Positions 51,963-61,078 of a stretch of DNA of 64,000 nt are shown here, one piece after another. Made by a program: the position numbers and the translations under genes. The stretch spans positions 3,801,304 to 3,865,303 of the forward strand of contig KB906767.1 in assembly GCA_000381625.1 (NCBI GenBank). The letters run 5' to 3'. Position 1 is the first letter of the stretch, and every line of letters starts with the position of its first letter. Origin of the DNA: Bryobacterales bacterium KBS 96 (GTDB lineage Bacteria > Acidobacteriota > Terriglobia > Bryobacterales > Bryobacteraceae). The notes beneath the pieces are model-generated. The model made no database searches and had not been told where the DNA came from. It saw only the letters and a program-made list of their open reading frames with translations.

Positions 51963-51981
51963 GGCCGGCCACGAGCCGGCC
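51963..51981. terminator. GC-rich hairpin between convergent genes
   Basis: GGCCGGC and GCCGGCC pair around the loop CACGA. It lies between the ends of the exporter operon and the 1344-residue gene. No T-run follows, so it may instead belong to the intergenic palindromes or assist Rho. Confidence 0.4.
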
Positions 51982-52004
51982 CGAGCGTGATCGTCCCGAG
52001 CCTT

Positions 52005-55000
52005 TCAATTCACCGCAACCGCCTGCACTCCACCCGAAACGATTGTTCCCGACGCGTCTTTCCGGTCGACCGCGTAATAAAGCACCCTGCCGCTGATCGC
52101 CGGAATCGTCACCGTGCAACCCGTGCCGCATGATTGCCAGTTGATGGGCTCGGACAACCACGCGAATGCATCGCCATTCGTTGCGCCTGTCGAACACGAT
52201 TCCTTCCGGCTGGTGCAATAGAGGTTTGCGTCGTAGCCGAAACGAATTCTCACGGAGTCCCCGCTTCTGCCGCCCAGCGTAACGGGCACTTTGATGAAAT
52301 CGCCACGGTATTGCGAATCGATTTGCCATGCCGGCAGCTCCGCGCCGAAAATCTCGCTGCGGACGCCGTTCACCCACTTGCCCACGCCGAATACCCATCC
52401 CGTTCCGTCCGTTCCGTGAATGTTGGCGTAGTTGTTGGTTCTACCGGGTCCGCCCCACAATGAAGTCAGCACACGCCAGCGCATGCCGGTAGGATCGGGT
52501 CTCGATACGTCGTATTGCACATAACGTGCAACCTCGTTCGGCAGGCTCGCCAGGCACGGGGTCTTGCGTACGTACCAGATCGTGCATTCTCCCGATGTAT
52601 CGACGTTCGCCACGCTCACAAACTGATCGCCTTTCTGCGATCCTGCAACGCACTCGCCGGCGAAGTCCGCGATGCAGAACGAATCCACGGTTGCGTCTGT
52701 GATTTGCGATCCAGGGCCACTGATGTCTTTCAGCAGCGTATGCCCGTACCAACCGACTAGCGCGCGTCGTTTGCGATCCAGGCCAGTGTTGGGCAGCGGT
52801 TGTCCTCCCGGCGTTTGCAGCGGCAGGCTGATTTTATAGACATGCTGTGTTCCGGAGACGGGCGTCAATGTGTCGTACCAGGCGAGCGGATCGCCGCCGG
52901 TCGCCCCGCCCAGCGGTCGTGCGTCCAAGCCGCTGATGGAGCGTTTCCCTGCCCCGTCGTAAGCGACCAAACTGCCTGGGTGCGTCTGTACGGAGTCGAT
53001 GCCAGTCAAGCTGCCGCTGAATGCATATCCCATCTCAATGCCGAAATCGTACTCCTTTGAAAAGAACAAAGGAAGTTGTCCGCTTCGCACTCCATACCCG
53101 AATCCGTATTGCCCCGGCACATTCCCACCGAGTCCATAAGCGTACGGTGTCCACTGCGTGAACGATCCCGATGCCGAATCGTATTGCAGATTTGTGTGCG
53201 CTCCGTACGGTACCGGATTGTCCGCATAAATCGTATGCGCCGGATCGCCCGCGTTGATCCAATATTCGTTACCTGCGCATCCGAATGGTAGATCCACCAT
53301 AAATGTGAATCCGGCGGCATGGCTCGTCTTTGAGCCGGCGCACAATGAAACTGGCGCCGTCGAGGCTGCGCGCGATAACACAAGGTCGATGCTGCCGTCG
53401 CCGAGGGGCGTCTTCTTAGCAACTAGAAATCGTTCCGCGCCGGCGTCGCCGCCCGGATCGGATAGGTCCCTCAGCCAGTCGCCTTCGCCAATCGGCTGCA
53501 GATACGACCAGCAGTGAGATGTGGTTCCATCTCCGCCGCAGGATGATGCATTATGCGCCCACGCCATCGGACGGCTTCCCGGATTCGCATTCGATATAAG
53601 ATCCTGCTGTGGTGGATTTGTGTCTACCGGTTCGGCTTTTACATTGACCTTAATGCAGTTGTGCCCCGTTGCTCCTTGCGACAACCATCGTGAATCGCCG
53701 ACGCCGAGCTGCTCGCAAGTCGACGGGTCAACGAATGAACTCGACAGCGATGTTGATCCCCCGTCGTTATAGATCTGGTTGATTTGCATTGTATATTGCC
53801 CCACGCCCGTCTCGTTTGGTGATTCCAGACTGCTCATTAAGGAAAAGGTCAACCAGCCATCGGCCGTGCGGTTATCAAAGCCGCCGTGCATGCCGCCCCA
53901 CCGCAAGGGATAGTGGCTCCATGTATCGCTGCAATAGAGCAGTTGCTCGCCGGCCGCTTTTGTCAGGTCGAAAAAGCATGCCCAGGCCAGCGCGTTCTGT
54001 GTGGGGCGCATCTGGAACGTGGCGATTCCGCCCAGTACGCTGCTGAACTGCGGCGGGCCCCAGTAATTCATGTCGATCTGTGGATAACTCCCCTTGATCT
54101 GGCTGACGACATCGTTTCCCGCGCCCGCTGTCAAATTCCCCGTACACGTCAGGTACGGATTCGTCGCCGGAGAGTAGTCGAGCGGCATGCTGCGGAATTT
54201 TCCGTTCGCCGCGTCATACGCGCAACTCTGAATGTTGTGACTGCTTGCGTCGTATTGATAGAACAACAGCGGATTTGAACTATCCTGCGCAACGCCGCTC
54301 GAGGACAGGCGTGCGATAGGCCGTAATTCGCCATTGGAGCTGTTAAAAAAATAGAGAAATGGATTACCCCAAATATCACTGAAAATGCAAATAGAACCAG
54401 TCGCCGGTTCGCTTAACGGTGTGATGCCGTCGGCCGCATAAGTCGCCGTCACGGAACCGGAGCAAACAAGCCCCTGGCCCTCATAACCCACCGTGTAGTC
54501 GGCTGAGCTCGCGTAATCGTACTTCACCGAATCGATGTGAATGGCACCGGCGCTTGTCTGTTTCCAGATCTTCAAACCGAAGTTGGTCAAAATGAAGGAT
54601 TGGCTGGTCACGGCCACGCCCGCCAAGTGATTGCTGTTAATACCCGAGCAACCTGAAAAAGTAGAGCCGGATAACGACGTACACTGGACGGCATCCGATT
54701 CAATCGTCAGCGCGTACATCGGATAGCCGTAGAAGTTCTTAACGAATTCCGATGTGTCGCCCACGGTCAGGGAGGTTGCTCCTGCGCTAATCCCGCTTGT
54801 AAGCGTCGTTTTCGCCCCAGCGAATGAACTGCCGAGGTCCTGTTGTATCGAAAGATGCGTGGCGTCAATGCCGGCCGTGATTGTGCAATCGTTATCCGGG
54901 CAAGTGGGCGCCGAGCCGGCGATGTGAATGTGATCGCCGTCTTGTAAGTCACTCGGGAAAGCGTATTGATAAGTTCCCAGCAGGAGCGGCGTCGTGTTGA

Positions 55001-56039
55001 TCACGAGCGTATGACTCGCCGAGACGCTGCGGCTGTTTCCCGCGAAATCTGCGGCCATGGAATCCACCGGAATATTGGGCGAGCCCCAACCGTTAAAAAA
55101 AGGTGTTGGATACGAACCCGGCCCTGTCACTTCCGCCGCATTCAATAGCGGCAGCAAGAGGCTGATTGTGCGGCCAGTGCATGTCTGCCCAGCGTCGAGT
55201 GTAATACAGGCGTTCATCGTCCGATCGACTGCATTGGCTTGATCGCCATAGCCCTTCAGACGCGCCAGCATGTCGTCGACGTAGTTTTCCGAATAATCCA
55301 TATAAGCGCGCTGGCCTTCAGCCGTAGGCGTGGGGATAAACAGCGCATCCGAGGGGCCGCCCGCGCCCGAGTAGTTCGCGTACTGGCCATCATCGGCAAG
55401 CACGTTTTGAGGATTGTTCCACGTTCCTGACAGATCATATGCGTAAAGCGGAGTCAGCGAGACATGTTGGCCGGGACTGCCGTATCCAGGAGTCGTTAGT
55501 CTCTTCAGCAGAATGCCTGTTTGTGGATCGATATATGTTTTGCTCGTGTCGGAAAAATCGACCGTCGGATATCCGTAGTTGCCATAACCGTTGCTGTTGA
55601 ATGGAAACGGATCGGGCGCCGAGTTGCCTAGCGGAATCGTGCGGGTCCGGAACGCGACGCTTCCGGTGCTGGAACCGCCATCGCAGTTCACCTCAAGCCG
55701 GTACGCTGCGTCAGCCTGCAACGCTCGCGAATACATCCTGCCATCCAGAGCTAGATCGGATTTGCGTTGCCCCACAACCACGATTCGCGACATTCCGTTC
55801 GCGACGTTACCCGTTCGCACATCGCTGTCCGCGCCGGCAAACAGGGTCGCGTCGGTATCGTGAGCCGTGTTGTCCGACGCGTCGATAGCAATGGCGCTGC
55901 ACGCGTTATTATCCGGAGCGTTGTACGCAAATATCGCCTGTGTCGACGTAACGCCCACTAAGCGGACCGGAATGGTAGACGCGTTTGCGATCGCGGCCGC
56001 GCCGGCCGCCGCCGTTAAAAGAACGAAGCGCTTTACCAT
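52005..56039 (-). CDS. Giant secreted protein of unknown function (1344 residues)
   Basis: A signal peptide (FVLLTAAAGAAAIANAS) starts the protein. The rest is rich in Gly, Ser, Thr, Asp and aromatic residues, with about thirty cysteines scattered as in disulfide-bonded secreted proteins. A fibronectin-like segment begins it (TIPVRLVGVTSTQAIFAYNAP...). A segment at about 400-500 (ISAGATSLTVGDTSEF, LTIESDAVQCTSLSG) resembles beta modules of phage tail or adhesin proteins. Blade-like repeats in the centre suggest a propeller, which is not proven. It overlaps the preceding secreted-protein gene by seven bases. I do not recognise the family. Confidence 0.65.
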   Translation of the reverse strand: MVKRFVLLTAAAGAAAIANASTIPVRLVGVTSTQAIFAYNAPDNNACSAIAIDASDNTAHDTDATLFAGADSDVRTGNVANGMSRIVVVGQRKSDLALDGRMYSRALQADAAYRLEVNCDGGSSTGSVAFRTRTIPLGNSAPDPFPFNSNGYGNYGYPTVDFSDTSKTYIDPQTGILLKRLTTPGYGSPGQHVSLTPLYAYDLSGTWNNPQNVLADDGQYANYSGAGGPSDALFIPTPTAEGQRAYMDYSENYVDDMLARLKGYGDQANAVDRTMNACITLDAGQTCTGRTISLLLPLLNAAEVTGPGSYPTPFFNGWGSPNIPVDSMAADFAGNSRSVSASHTLVINTTPLLLGTYQYAFPSDLQDGDHIHIAGSAPTCPDNDCTITAGIDATHLSIQQDLGSSFAGAKTTLTSGISAGATSLTVGDTSEFVKNFYGYPMYALTIESDAVQCTSLSGSTFSGCSGINSNHLAGVAVTSQSFILTNFGLKIWKQTSAGAIHIDSVKYDYASSADYTVGYEGQGLVCSGSVTATYAADGITPLSEPATGSICIFSDIWGNPFLYFFNSSNGELRPIARLSSSGVAQDSSNPLLFYQYDASSHNIQSCAYDAANGKFRSMPLDYSPATNPYLTCTGNLTAGAGNDVVSQIKGSYPQIDMNYWGPPQFSSVLGGIATFQMRPTQNALAWACFFDLTKAAGEQLLYCSDTWSHYPLRWGGMHGGFDNRTADGWLTFSLMSSLESPNETGVGQYTMQINQIYNDGGSTSLSSSFVDPSTCEQLGVGDSRWLSQGATGHNCIKVNVKAEPVDTNPPQQDLISNANPGSRPMAWAHNASSCGGDGTTSHCWSYLQPIGEGDWLRDLSDPGGDAGAERFLVAKKTPLGDGSIDLVLSRAASTAPVSLCAGSKTSHAAGFTFMVDLPFGCAGNEYWINAGDPAHTIYADNPVPYGAHTNLQYDSASGSFTQWTPYAYGLGGNVPGQYGFGYGVRSGQLPLFFSKEYDFGIEMGYAFSGSLTGIDSVQTHPGSLVAYDGAGKRSISGLDARPLGGATGGDPLAWYDTLTPVSGTQHVYKISLPLQTPGGQPLPNTGLDRKRRALVGWYGHTLLKDISGPGSQITDATVDSFCIADFAGECVAGSQKGDQFVSVANVDTSGECTIWYVRKTPCLASLPNEVARYVQYDVSRPDPTGMRWRVLTSLWGGPGRTNNYANIHGTDGTGWVFGVGKWVNGVRSEIFGAELPAWQIDSQYRGDFIKVPVTLGGRSGDSVRIRFGYDANLYCTSRKESCSTGATNGDAFAWLSEPINWQSCGTGCTVTIPAISGRVLYYAVDRKDASGTIVSGGVQAVAVN

Positions 56040-56884
56040 GACGCGAGCTGCGCCCTTCGCCAGGTATTAGGAGCGGTGCAAATGTAAATGTAGTTGGCGT
56101 CGTAGGACCACGACCCCGCGTCGCAAGCGCTGGTCGAGCTTCCGGGCGTCGCGACTCGCAATCCGATCAGCGTTGAATCGACGCTCACGACCGCGCTGCC
56201 GTTCGCGTCCGTTGTCACGATGCCTTGTCCGGCAACGACGTTCTTTGTTCCGAGTAGTGCCCGGAAATCCTGGCCGCCCGCGGCATTCAACGCACCGTTC
56301 GTCACCGGCCATGTCTCCAATGCAATGCTGTCGGGTGGAAACGAGGTCACGCCCGATTGCGCGCTACAACTCGAACAAGCCACGCTGAGATTGCTTCCCA
56401 CCGTCAGGACGCCGGCATTCGTGACGTAGATGTACAGCATTCCGGTTGCGGAACCGGAGATAGTTGCTGTCGACGTAGAAGCAATTGAATAAACCGTGGT
56501 GCCAAAATGAACGTTGCAGGGCGTTGCCGTCGAACAACTTGCGCCGATGGTTAGCACCGTGTTTGAAGTGCGCGTCACCTGCAGGTCGCCCAGTTGGCTG
56601 ATCATCGTGGCGGCCGTGCCGGGCGCCCCGCCGCTTTGCACTGTCCATGCGTTGGTTGCCGTGCAGCCATATAGATTCAACCCGGCCGTAGCATCCGACT
56701 TAAAAAAGAGCTGCCCGGTCTGGCAGCTTGCGGGCAGCGTCGTTCCCACTTGCACGGGGCGAGTTGAGGGTGAAGACGAAAAATCGACGCTTTTACTTTG
56801 TGTGCGTAAGTCGAGCTGCGTCTGCCCGAACGCACAACCGGCCAGCAGGAGAGCTGGTAATGTTTGAAAAAATCGTATTCGCAT
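56033..56884 (-). CDS. Secreted protein of unknown function with tail-fibre-like segments
   Basis: The 283 residues begin with a signal peptide (FFQTLPALLLAGCAFG). The segment TLPASCQTGQLFFKSDATAGLNLYGCTATNAWTVQ, and its echo near the end (CDAGSWSYDANYIYICTAPNTWRRA), resemble short beta modules often found in secreted and phage-fibre proteins. The middle is Ser/Thr/Ala rich. It is translationally coupled to the giant protein downstream, so the two may form one surface structure. A possible lipobox (LLLAGC) could make it a lipoprotein. Confidence 0.6.
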   Translation of the reverse strand: MRIRFFQTLPALLLAGCAFGQTQLDLRTQSKSVDFSSSPSTRPVQVGTTLPASCQTGQLFFKSDATAGLNLYGCTATNAWTVQSGGAPGTAATMISQLGDLQVTRTSNTVLTIGASCSTATPCNVHFGTTVYSIASTSTATISGSATGMLYIYVTNAGVLTVGSNLSVACSSCSAQSGVTSFPPDSIALETWPVTNGALNAAGGQDFRALLGTKNVVAGQGIVTTDANGSAVVSVDSTLIGLRVATPGSSTSACDAGSWSYDANYIYICTAPNTWRRAQLASW

Positions 56885-57057
56885 GAATCCATCAGCCCCT
56901 TTGCTGAGGTTATTCCTGCCTAGAAGCTAGCATGCGAAACGATTAGGTAAGGCCTAACTGCTTGATAACAAAGGTGAATTTTCCCGAACTGGATAGCGCC
57001 GCGGCATGGGACGCCTCAAAATCTCGTTATACTGAGCGTCGGCGGTGCGGCATCCGG

Positions 57058-57795
57058 CTACAACGTCCGCAAATGGAATCCGCCGTCGACGTGCAGCGTT
57101 TGTCCCGCGCAATAATCCAGCAGTCCGTCCGCAATAGCGCGAACCGCCCGCGCGACATCGTTCGGTTCGCCCATTCGGCGCTGCGGCAGCAGGCCGTTGG
57201 CGATCTTCTCCTCGTACGCGGAGGCGACACCGGCAATCATGTCTGTTCGTATGATGCCTGGCTGGATCTCGAAAACTCCAATACCCACCGGCGCAAGGCG
57301 CGCTGCGAACAGCTTGGCGGCCATGCTGAGCCCGGCCTTGGAGATGCAATAATCGCCTCGATTCACCGAGGCCGTGAACGCGGAGATCGATGAAATGAAT
57401 ACGATTCTCCCGTGCCGCTGGCCCGCCATGAACCGAGCAATCGCCTGCGTCAAAAAATACGGGCCTTTGAGGTTTGTGCCGAGTAGCTCATCGAAGCTCT
57501 CTTCGCCCGCGTCCAGGATGTCCGCCCTGACGCGCGGCGCCATGCCGGCATTGTTGACCAGCAAATCAATGCGGGGAAACCGCTTCGCCAAGTCCGCCAG
57601 GAAAGCCTCGCGCGATGCCCGATCCGCGAGATTGCACGGGAACAGGGCGGCTCCGGTCGCCTTCGCAAGCGATTCCGCGGCTTCACGGTTTGAGTTATAG
57701 GTGGCGACGACCTGATGAGTTCTTGAAAGCTCTTCGGCAATGCCGCGACCGATGCCGCGGCTTCCCCCGGTGACAACAGCGACGGGCTTGCTCAC
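57058..57795 (-). CDS. Short-chain dehydrogenase/reductase (ketoacyl reductase-like)
   Basis: The 245 residues carry the NAD(P) motif TGGSRGIG at 9-16, NNAG at 81-84, and catalytic Ser136, Tyr149 and Lys153 (in YCISKAG). The C-terminal PGIIRTDM and LHVDGGF segments are typical. An asparagine at 108 completes the tetrad. The substrate cannot be told from sequence. The 173 bases upstream of the neighbouring secreted protein gene, partly shared, contain no further gene. Confidence 0.88.
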   Translation of the reverse strand: MSKPVAVVTGGSRGIGRGIAEELSRTHQVVATYNSNREAAESLAKATGAALFPCNLADRASREAFLADLAKRFPRIDLLVNNAGMAPRVRADILDAGEESFDELLGTNLKGPYFLTQAIARFMAGQRHGRIVFISSISAFTASVNRGDYCISKAGLSMAAKLFAARLAPVGIGVFEIQPGIIRTDMIAGVASAYEEKIANGLLPQRRMGEPNDVARAVRAIADGLLDYCAGQTLHVDGGFHLRTL

Positions 57796-57800
57796 AGAAA

Positions 57801-58646
57801 CTATAATTGCAGGTCGTTCTTCAACGTGAATGTGAGCCGCGTTTCGGGCGGAATTTGCACGTGCTGCCCGGACGTGACTGCCTGCACGCCTGCTCCGGTA
57901 GCGGCGCCCGCGCCCGCGCCGATGGCCGCTCCTTTACCGCCGCCCGCGATGGCGCCGATAATGGCGCCTAATGCGGTCGTGCCGCCGACAACCTTTGCGG
58001 TCCGCGACCCGCGGCCGTTGCTTGCTTCAATCACGCCCGTTGTTCGCACAGGATACGTGCGCCCGTCGGCCTGAATGGATTCAATATCAAGAGTCAGTTC
58101 GGCTCTGCCTTGGAATTTCCCGGACTGTTTGGCGTTTGTCAGGATAGTTGTAACGTCCGCTCCGCGCGGAATCACGGTATTGCCGTCCACCATTACCGGC
58201 TGATCCAGGCTGGCGTGAAACGTCTGTCCGGTTCGGGCATCCTTCGAATCCACGCCGTCGATCATTCGGACTACGATCGGTGTGCCGGCGGGAACAACCG
58301 TGCCAGCTCCCACGGCGGCGTCGGGAGGAGGCGCTGCGCTTGTGGCCGAATCCGCGGCGTTCCGGCTCGCATTTTCCTGCCGTGCAGCCGGCCATTGCGA
58401 ATTTGCGGAACTTGCGGCATCCTTGGCGGCCTGGTCCGCCTGCGGGCCGCCGAATTTGATGGAGTCGATATCCGTGACGCTATACGTGTTCACATGATCG
58501 CCCGTAGCGAAGCGGATACTACGATCGCTTCCACTGATAAATGAGCCTTGAACGGTGGCCCCGTTCTTTAAGACCAGCGTGTCGGCAAAAACCAAACTCA
58601 GGCAACTAACAATGCCGAGTGCCACTCGTGCAATACGAAGCAACAT
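57801..58646 (-). CDS. Exported glycine-zipper protein
   Basis: The 281 residues have a signal peptide (ALGIVSCLSLVFA) followed by a beta segment (LVLKNGATVQGSFISGSDRSIRF) found in several acidobacterial envelope proteins. An Ala/Ser-rich linker and a beta domain (PAGTPIVVRMIDGVDS, VIPRGADVTTIL) come next. The C-terminal part has a long glycine zipper at about 220-255 (GAIIGAIAGGGKGAAIGAGAG). Glycine zippers insert in or cross membranes. It ends five bases from the SDR gene. The role is unknown. Confidence 0.68.
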   Translation of the reverse strand: MLLRIARVALGIVSCLSLVFADTLVLKNGATVQGSFISGSDRSIRFATGDHVNTYSVTDIDSIKFGGPQADQAAKDAASSANSQWPAARQENASRNAADSATSAAPPPDAAVGAGTVVPAGTPIVVRMIDGVDSKDARTGQTFHASLDQPVMVDGNTVIPRGADVTTILTNAKQSGKFQGRAELTLDIESIQADGRTYPVRTTGVIEASNGRGSRTAKVVGGTTALGAIIGAIAGGGKGAAIGAGAGAATGAGVQAVTSGQHVQIPPETRLTFTLKNDLQL

Positions 58647-58777
58647 ACTTTCTCCTCCAATTATTCTCCTATGCTGATGATGCCCGCGCGCGTGGCTCGG
58701 TTTCGAGAACCCGGCCGTGCCGCTTTGGCGGGCGGCGCATGAGCCGCGCCCATTGAGAACTGTGCGTCGGAAGGCGC

Positions 58778-59320
58778 TCAGCGTGAGAAAAAACGTTCGC
58801 TATCGACCGTAACGGCTAGAGCGGGAGACTCGAAACGTGCGCCGCGAGCATAGCGGGTCGATAGTCCACCTGTTTGATGGACGTAAATAGATCCGGTGCT
58901 GGGATAGATCAGCCATACCTCTTTGACACCTGCCGCGAGATATTGATGAGTCTTGCGCTCCAGATCTTCCGCGTCGTGGTTTTGGGACACGACTTCCACG
59001 GCGACGACGAATGGCTTACGCGCGTACGTATCGTCGACCGTTTCGTTCTCCACGACAGCGATGTCCGCGCCACGGACCGTCGGGGTGCTGGAACTTGAGT
59101 CGAGAATAATACCCGCTTCTCCTACTAGCACCGTGAACCGATCTGCCGGGAGAATCTGATCAAGGTAGCTGCCGGCTCTTAACACGATAGCGGCATGCGT
59201 TTTGCCGGCTGGGGGCAAGCGGATTAGCCCGCCTTCGTCGAGTTCATAATGCACGCCGTGCGTGGTTTCGGGCGGCAGCTTCAGGAATTCGTCGAGGCTA
59301 ATCGTCGCTTTTGCCGCCAT
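58778..59320 (-). CDS. Uma2-family putative endonuclease (DUF820)
   Basis: The 180 residues have the PD-(D/E)XK-like core of Uma2 proteins: GADIAVVENE, then VAVEVVSQNHDAEDLERKTHQYLAAGVKEVWLI. The acidic residues in the EVVS strand and the lysine after LER are the expected site. These proteins are numerous in cyanobacteria and Acidobacteriota. Some may act on DNA, but biology is unsettled. It is a single gene, divergent from recA. Confidence 0.82.
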   Translation of the reverse strand: MAAKATISLDEFLKLPPETTHGVHYELDEGGLIRLPPAGKTHAAIVLRAGSYLDQILPADRFTVLVGEAGIILDSSSSTPTVRGADIAVVENETVDDTYARKPFVVAVEVVSQNHDAEDLERKTHQYLAAGVKEVWLIYPSTGSIYVHQTGGLSTRYARGARFESPALAVTVDSERFFSR

Positions 59321-59445
59321 ATTCCACCTCGCCCCAATTGTACGCGGATGATGTGTTCCCCACGCAACCTACCCGAAAAGCCTGACGCGGTGAGAGTTTG
59401 CCTGCGTTTAGGCCACTCTCTTCATGATTTTGGGAGGAGCGCACT

Positions 59446-60504
59446 ATGACGGATCGCCAGCGGCAAATTCTCTCCATGCTGGTTCAGATGGATAAACAGT
59501 TTGGAAAGGGAGCGGTTCTCATGCTCGGCGCGGACTCCGCGCAACCGGTGCCCGTCATTTCGAGCGGCTCGATTGCGATTGATAGCGCTCTCGGCGTCGG
59601 CGGCTTCCCGCGTGGCCGGGTGATTGAAATCTTTGGCCCGGAATCCTCTGGCAAGACGACCCTCGCGCTTCATCTCATAGCCGAAGCGCAGCGGGCCGGC
59701 GGTGCCGCCGCTTTTGTCGATGCCGAACACGCCCTCGATCCTATCTACGCGCGAAACATCGGCGTGGATATCGAGAGCCTGATCGTCTCGCAGCCCGACT
59801 ACGGCGAGCAGGCGCTCGAAATTACGCAAGCCCTCATCGCATCGGGCACGCTCGATATCGTAGTGGTCGATTCCGTGGCTGCCTTAACGCCCAAAGCCGA
59901 GGTGGAAGGTGAAATGGGCGACAGCCACATGGGGTTACAGGCCCGGATGATGTCGCAAGCGCTTCGCAAGCTGACTGCGGTTGTGTCCCGCGCGAACGCG
60001 TGCCTCGTCTTCATTAATCAGATCCGCGAGAAGATCGGGGTCATGTTCGGCAACCCGGAAACCACCACGGGTGGCCGCGCGCTGAAGTTTTACGCCTCCA
60101 TAAGAACGGAAGTTCGCCGGACCGCTGCCATTAAGGACGGCGATACCGTCGTCGGTAACAGAACAAAAATCAAGCTTGTAAAGAATAAGGTCGCGGCGCC
60201 ATTTCGGGAGGTGGAGGTCGACATCCTTTATGGCAAAGGCATTTCGCGAGAAGGAGACCTTCTCGACTTGGGGGCACAGCACAACGTTATTGAGAAGAGC
60301 GGATCGTGGTACAGCTACAAATCGGAGCGAATTGGCCAAGGCAGGGAGAATGCGCGGCAGACCCTGATTGACAAGCCGGAGCTTTACCGCACGATCGATT
60401 CGGAACTACGCCAAGCACTGGGGATGCCAAATCCCACGGCTCCGGAGAAGATAGTGCCGGAAGTCGAGCGCCGGGAGAGGAAGGCCGCCGTTACGGTTGG
60501 CTGA
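59446..60504 (+). CDS. recA: Recombinase RecA
   Basis: RecA pairs homologous DNA and activates LexA cleavage. The 352 residues begin [26 protein letters not shown]. Walker A is GPESSGKT at 64-71 and Walker [11 protein letters not shown]. The L2 region [22 protein letters not shown] is intact. The C-terminal tail ends in a charged stretch. GGGAGGAG precedes the ATG by eight bases. I see no standard LexA box upstream. Confidence 0.97.
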   Translation: MTDRQRQILSMLVQMDKQFGKGAVLMLGADSAQPVPVISSGSIAIDSALGVGGFPRGRVIEIFGPESSGKTTLALHLIAEAQRAGGAAAFVDAEHALDPIYARNIGVDIESLIVSQPDYGEQALEITQALIASGTLDIVVVDSVAALTPKAEVEGEMGDSHMGLQARMMSQALRKLTAVVSRANACLVFINQIREKIGVMFGNPETTTGGRALKFYASIRTEVRRTAAIKDGDTVVGNRTKIKLVKNKVAAPFREVEVDILYGKGISREGDLLDLGAQHNVIEKSGSWYSYKSERIGQGRENARQTLIDKPELYRTIDSELRQALGMPNPTAPEKIVPEVERRERKAAVTVG

Positions 60505-60682
60505 GAGCCTGTCTACGGGACACTGCTCAGACCAGCGACAATTACCTTCGGCGCGCCACATCGTAGTTGCCCGCCTTACTGTGAAGCTTCCAGTTGGCTA
60601 CGCGATCGGAAACACTGAAAGCCAGGAATGTTCGACCTCGAATGGTTGAAGCAACTGGCTATCTCGATCAAGCGCCATGGTC

Positions 60683-60710
60683 TTGCTAACCGAGAGCAAG
60701 AAGGTATAAA
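60683..60710 (+). promoter_or_regulatory. Promoter for padR 2
   Basis: TTGCTA (60683-60688) and TATAAA (60705-60710) are separated by 16 bases. They lie 29 bases before the GTG start of padR 2. The -10 box is enclosed in the dyad described next. Confidence 0.55.
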
Positions 60711-60722
60711 CTTGTCCTCGGT
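60689..60722. promoter_or_regulatory. Candidate PadR operator, 12-base inverted repeat over the -10 box
   Basis: ACCGAGAGCAAG (60689-60700) and CTTGTCCTCGGT (60711-60722) are inverted copies, matching at 10 of 12 positions, separated by ten bases that contain TATAAA. A dimeric winged-helix regulator bound here would block the promoter, so autoregulation by PadR 2 is likely. Confidence 0.6.
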
Positions 60723-60739
60723 AATCGAGAGCAATCGCC

Positions 60740-61075
60740 GTGAGCAAACCTTCCGACCTGGTACAAGGCACCCTGGACCTTCTTATCCTCAAGATTCTTG
60801 CGCTGGAGCCGCTACACGGCTGGGCCGTTAGCCAACGTTTAAAGCAGGTCTCGGGCGATGTGCTGCAGGTCAGCGACGGATCGCTCTATCCGGCGTTGCA
60901 CAAACTGGAGCAGGAAGGGTGGATCACCGCCGAGTGGAAGACAAGCGATCTGGGAAGGCGAGCTAAGTTCTATTCGCTCACACGTTTAGGTCGCAGACAA
61001 CTGGCGAAGGAATCAGCCAATTGGGACCGGCTCTCTAACGCGATCAGCCACGTCGTGCGCCTGCAGGAGTCCTGA
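60740..61075 (+). CDS. PadR-family transcriptional regulator 2
   Basis: The 111 residues from a GTG start form a PadR winged helix: LVQGTLDLLILKILALEPLHGW, then VSDGSLYPALHKLEQEGWITAEW and FYSLTRLGRRQL. It is three bases before ADOP 2 and preceded by its own promoter with a dyad. The arrangement repeats that of padR 1 and ADOP 1 (opposite strand), 14 kb away. Confidence 0.93.
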   Translation: MSKPSDLVQGTLDLLILKILALEPLHGWAVSQRLKQVSGDVLQVSDGSLYPALHKLEQEGWITAEWKTSDLGRRAKFYSLTRLGRRQLAKESANWDRLSNAISHVVRLQES

Positions 61076-61078
61076 CGC

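Noticed and set aside
59321-59445. SOS (LexA) box before recA
   Set aside because: No GAAC-N4-GTTC or CTGT-N8-ACAG type palindrome is present. The LexA motif of this phylum could differ, so no call is made.
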